A stretch of DNA of 64,000 nt, taken from positions 1 through 64,000 of the forward strand of contig NZ_BMMM01000011.1 of the NCBI RefSeq assembly GCF_014645835.1, read 5' to 3'. The translations under genes were made by a program, and so were the position numbers. Source of the stretch: Streptomyces albiflavescens. Its GTDB lineage: Bacteria > Actinomycetota > Actinomycetes > Streptomycetales > Streptomycetaceae. The notes beneath the pieces were generated by a model. The model ran no database searches and was not told the DNA's origin. It was given only the letters and a program-made list of their open reading frames with translations. Every line of letters starts with the position of its first letter. Within the stretch, counting starts at the first letter, position 1. Positions 63,143-64,000 of this stretch are shown in pieces.

Positions 63143-64000
63143 GTGAAGTCCGACCGCCTGCTCTCGATCCTGCTCCTCCTGCAGACCCGCGGCCGTGTCC
63201 CCGCGCGCGAACTCGCCGACCGCCTCGAGGTGTCGGTGCGCACCATCTACCGGGACGTCGAGGCCCTGTCCGCCTCCGGTGTCCCGGTCTACGCCGAGCG
63301 CGGGAGGCACGGCGGCATCGAACTGCTCGCCGGATTCCGCACGGACGTCACGGGGCTGACCGCCGACGAGTCCCGCGCGCTGTTCATCCTGGCCGCACAG
63401 GGGGCGCACGCCGCGCTCGGCCTGGACGCGGCGCTCGGCTCGGCGCTGCGCAAGGTGATGGCCGCGCTGCCCGCGCCGCACCGGCCCGCCGCCGAGGTCA
63501 CCAGTCGCCGCATCCTGGTCGACGCGACGCGCTGGAAGGGCGGTCCACAACGGGCTGTCGACCTGGAGGTGCTGCAGGACGCGGTCTTCAGCGACCGCCG
63601 ACTGCGGCTGCGCTACCGGCACAGCGGGGACGCCGAGCCCAGCACGTACACCGTCGACCCGTACGGGCTCGTGTCCAAGGCCGGTGTCTGGTACCTGGTC
63701 GCCGACCGGCGCGGCAGGCCCCGGCTGTTCCGTGCCGACCGGGTGCGGACGGCCGACGTGCTGCCGGACCCCGTGAAGCGGCGTCCGGGCGTCGAACTCG
63801 GCGACGTCTGGGAGGTGTTGCGACGCCAGGTCGAGGAACGTCCGGGCGGTCTCGATGTCACAGTTCGGGTACAGCGCTCCCGCCTCGACATGTTCCTGCG
63901 CCTCAACGCCTCCTCGCTCTCGGCGTTGCCGGAGGACGACGGCGCGAGCGCATGGGTTCTCGCCCGGCTGTCCTACGGCTCCCTCCGCGAAGCCCGCACG
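63143..64000 (+). CDS. WYL-domain transcriptional regulator (cut by window end)
   Basis: At least 286 residues present, C-terminus outside. The N-terminal HTH_11 reads LLSILLLLQTRGRVPARELADRLEVSVRTIYRDVEALSASGVPVYAERGRHGGIEL. The WYL core contains RRLRLRYRHSGDAEPSTYTVDPYGLVSKAGVWYLVADRRGRPRLFRADRV. Such proteins (YafY-like) sense ligands or nucleic acids and often control a divergent DinB or hydrolase gene, here the TIGR03086 gene. GTG start. Confidence 0.92.
   Translation, partial: MKSDRLLSILLLLQTRGRVPARELADRLEVSVRTIYRDVEALSASGVPVYAERGRHGGIELLAGFRTDVTGLTADESRALFILAAQGAHAALGLDAALGSALRKVMAALPAPHRPAAEVTSRRILVDATRWKGGPQRAVDLEVLQDAVFSDRRLRLRYRHSGDAEPSTYTVDPYGLVSKAGVWYLVADRRGRPRLFRADRVRTADVLPDPVKRRPGVELGDVWEVLRRQVEERPGGLDVTVRVQRSRLDMFLRLNASSLSALPEDDGASAWVLARLSYGSLREART

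Overview
The window is chromosomal DNA from a high-GC actinomycete, almost certainly a Streptomyces. Third codon positions are strongly G/C, GTG and TTG starts are common, and many secreted proteases, lipoproteins and twin-arginine signals are present. The gene order (glgE-treS-mak-glgB, a phosphorylase, M4 proteases, paired ABC exporters, glgX, L,D-transpeptidases, a ScARP-type toxin, gcvT/gcvH/glyA/sdaA, an opp operon) resembles the S. coelicolor core around its glgE-I locus. This is recalled synteny, not a computed comparison.

Layout. 1-10.6 kb: alpha-glucan metabolism. glgE, treS, mak and glgB (cut by the window edge) form a minus-strand operon for the trehalose-to-glucan GlgE pathway. 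A secreted subtilase and a divergent glgP-type phosphorylase follow. 10.6-15.2 kb: a DUF1990 protein and two tandem secreted M4 metalloproteases with matching promoter elements and near-identical catalytic cores. 15.6-16.1 kb: a decayed ammonium-transporter gene next to an 18-bp tandem repeat. 16.2-23.7 kb: two pairs of translationally coupled ABC exporter half-transporters. One subunit has lost almost every ATP-binding residue. 23.8-27.3 kb: the most accessory part. A deletion scar fuses the start of an ABC ATPase to the DNA-binding domain of a LuxR-type response regulator. A 173-bp CTAG-flanked MITE interrupts it. Beside it lies a two-gene operon, EACC1 plus a caspase-like protease with about 15 helical repeats, which looks like a conflict or programmed-death module. 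27.2-32.3 kb: glgX and two L,D-transpeptidase lipoproteins. 32.4-43.5 kb: fatty-acid, regulatory and secreted genes, including an enoyl-CoA hydratase, a HATPase, a variant deacetylase, a beta-propeller lipoprotein, a guanine-specific ADP-ribosyltransferase homologue, MerR and AraC regulators with readable operators, an EF-hand protein, a reductase, a HAD phosphatase and a GH25 muramidase. 43.7-51.1 kb: serine/glycine metabolism (sdaA, glyA, gcvH, and gcvT behind a tandem glycine riboswitch) next to two SseB-like genes. 51.4-58.0 kb: an oligopeptide ABC operon (permease, lipoprotein, permease, two ATPases). 58.1-64 kb: a secreted M1 peptidase, a TRIC-type channel, an esterase overlapping it, a thioesterase, and a divergent TIGR03086/WYL-regulator pair cut by the window end.

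How the parts work together. TreS isomerises trehalose to maltose, Mak phosphorylates it, GlgE polymerises maltose-1-phosphate and GlgB branches the product. GlgX and GlgP take glucan apart again. Glycine sensed by the riboswitch controls gcvT and possibly the genes behind it, and glyA and sdaA then route one-carbon units and serine. The EACC1-caspase operon has no metabolic link to its neighbours and sits exactly where a conserved transporter/two-component locus appears to have been lost.
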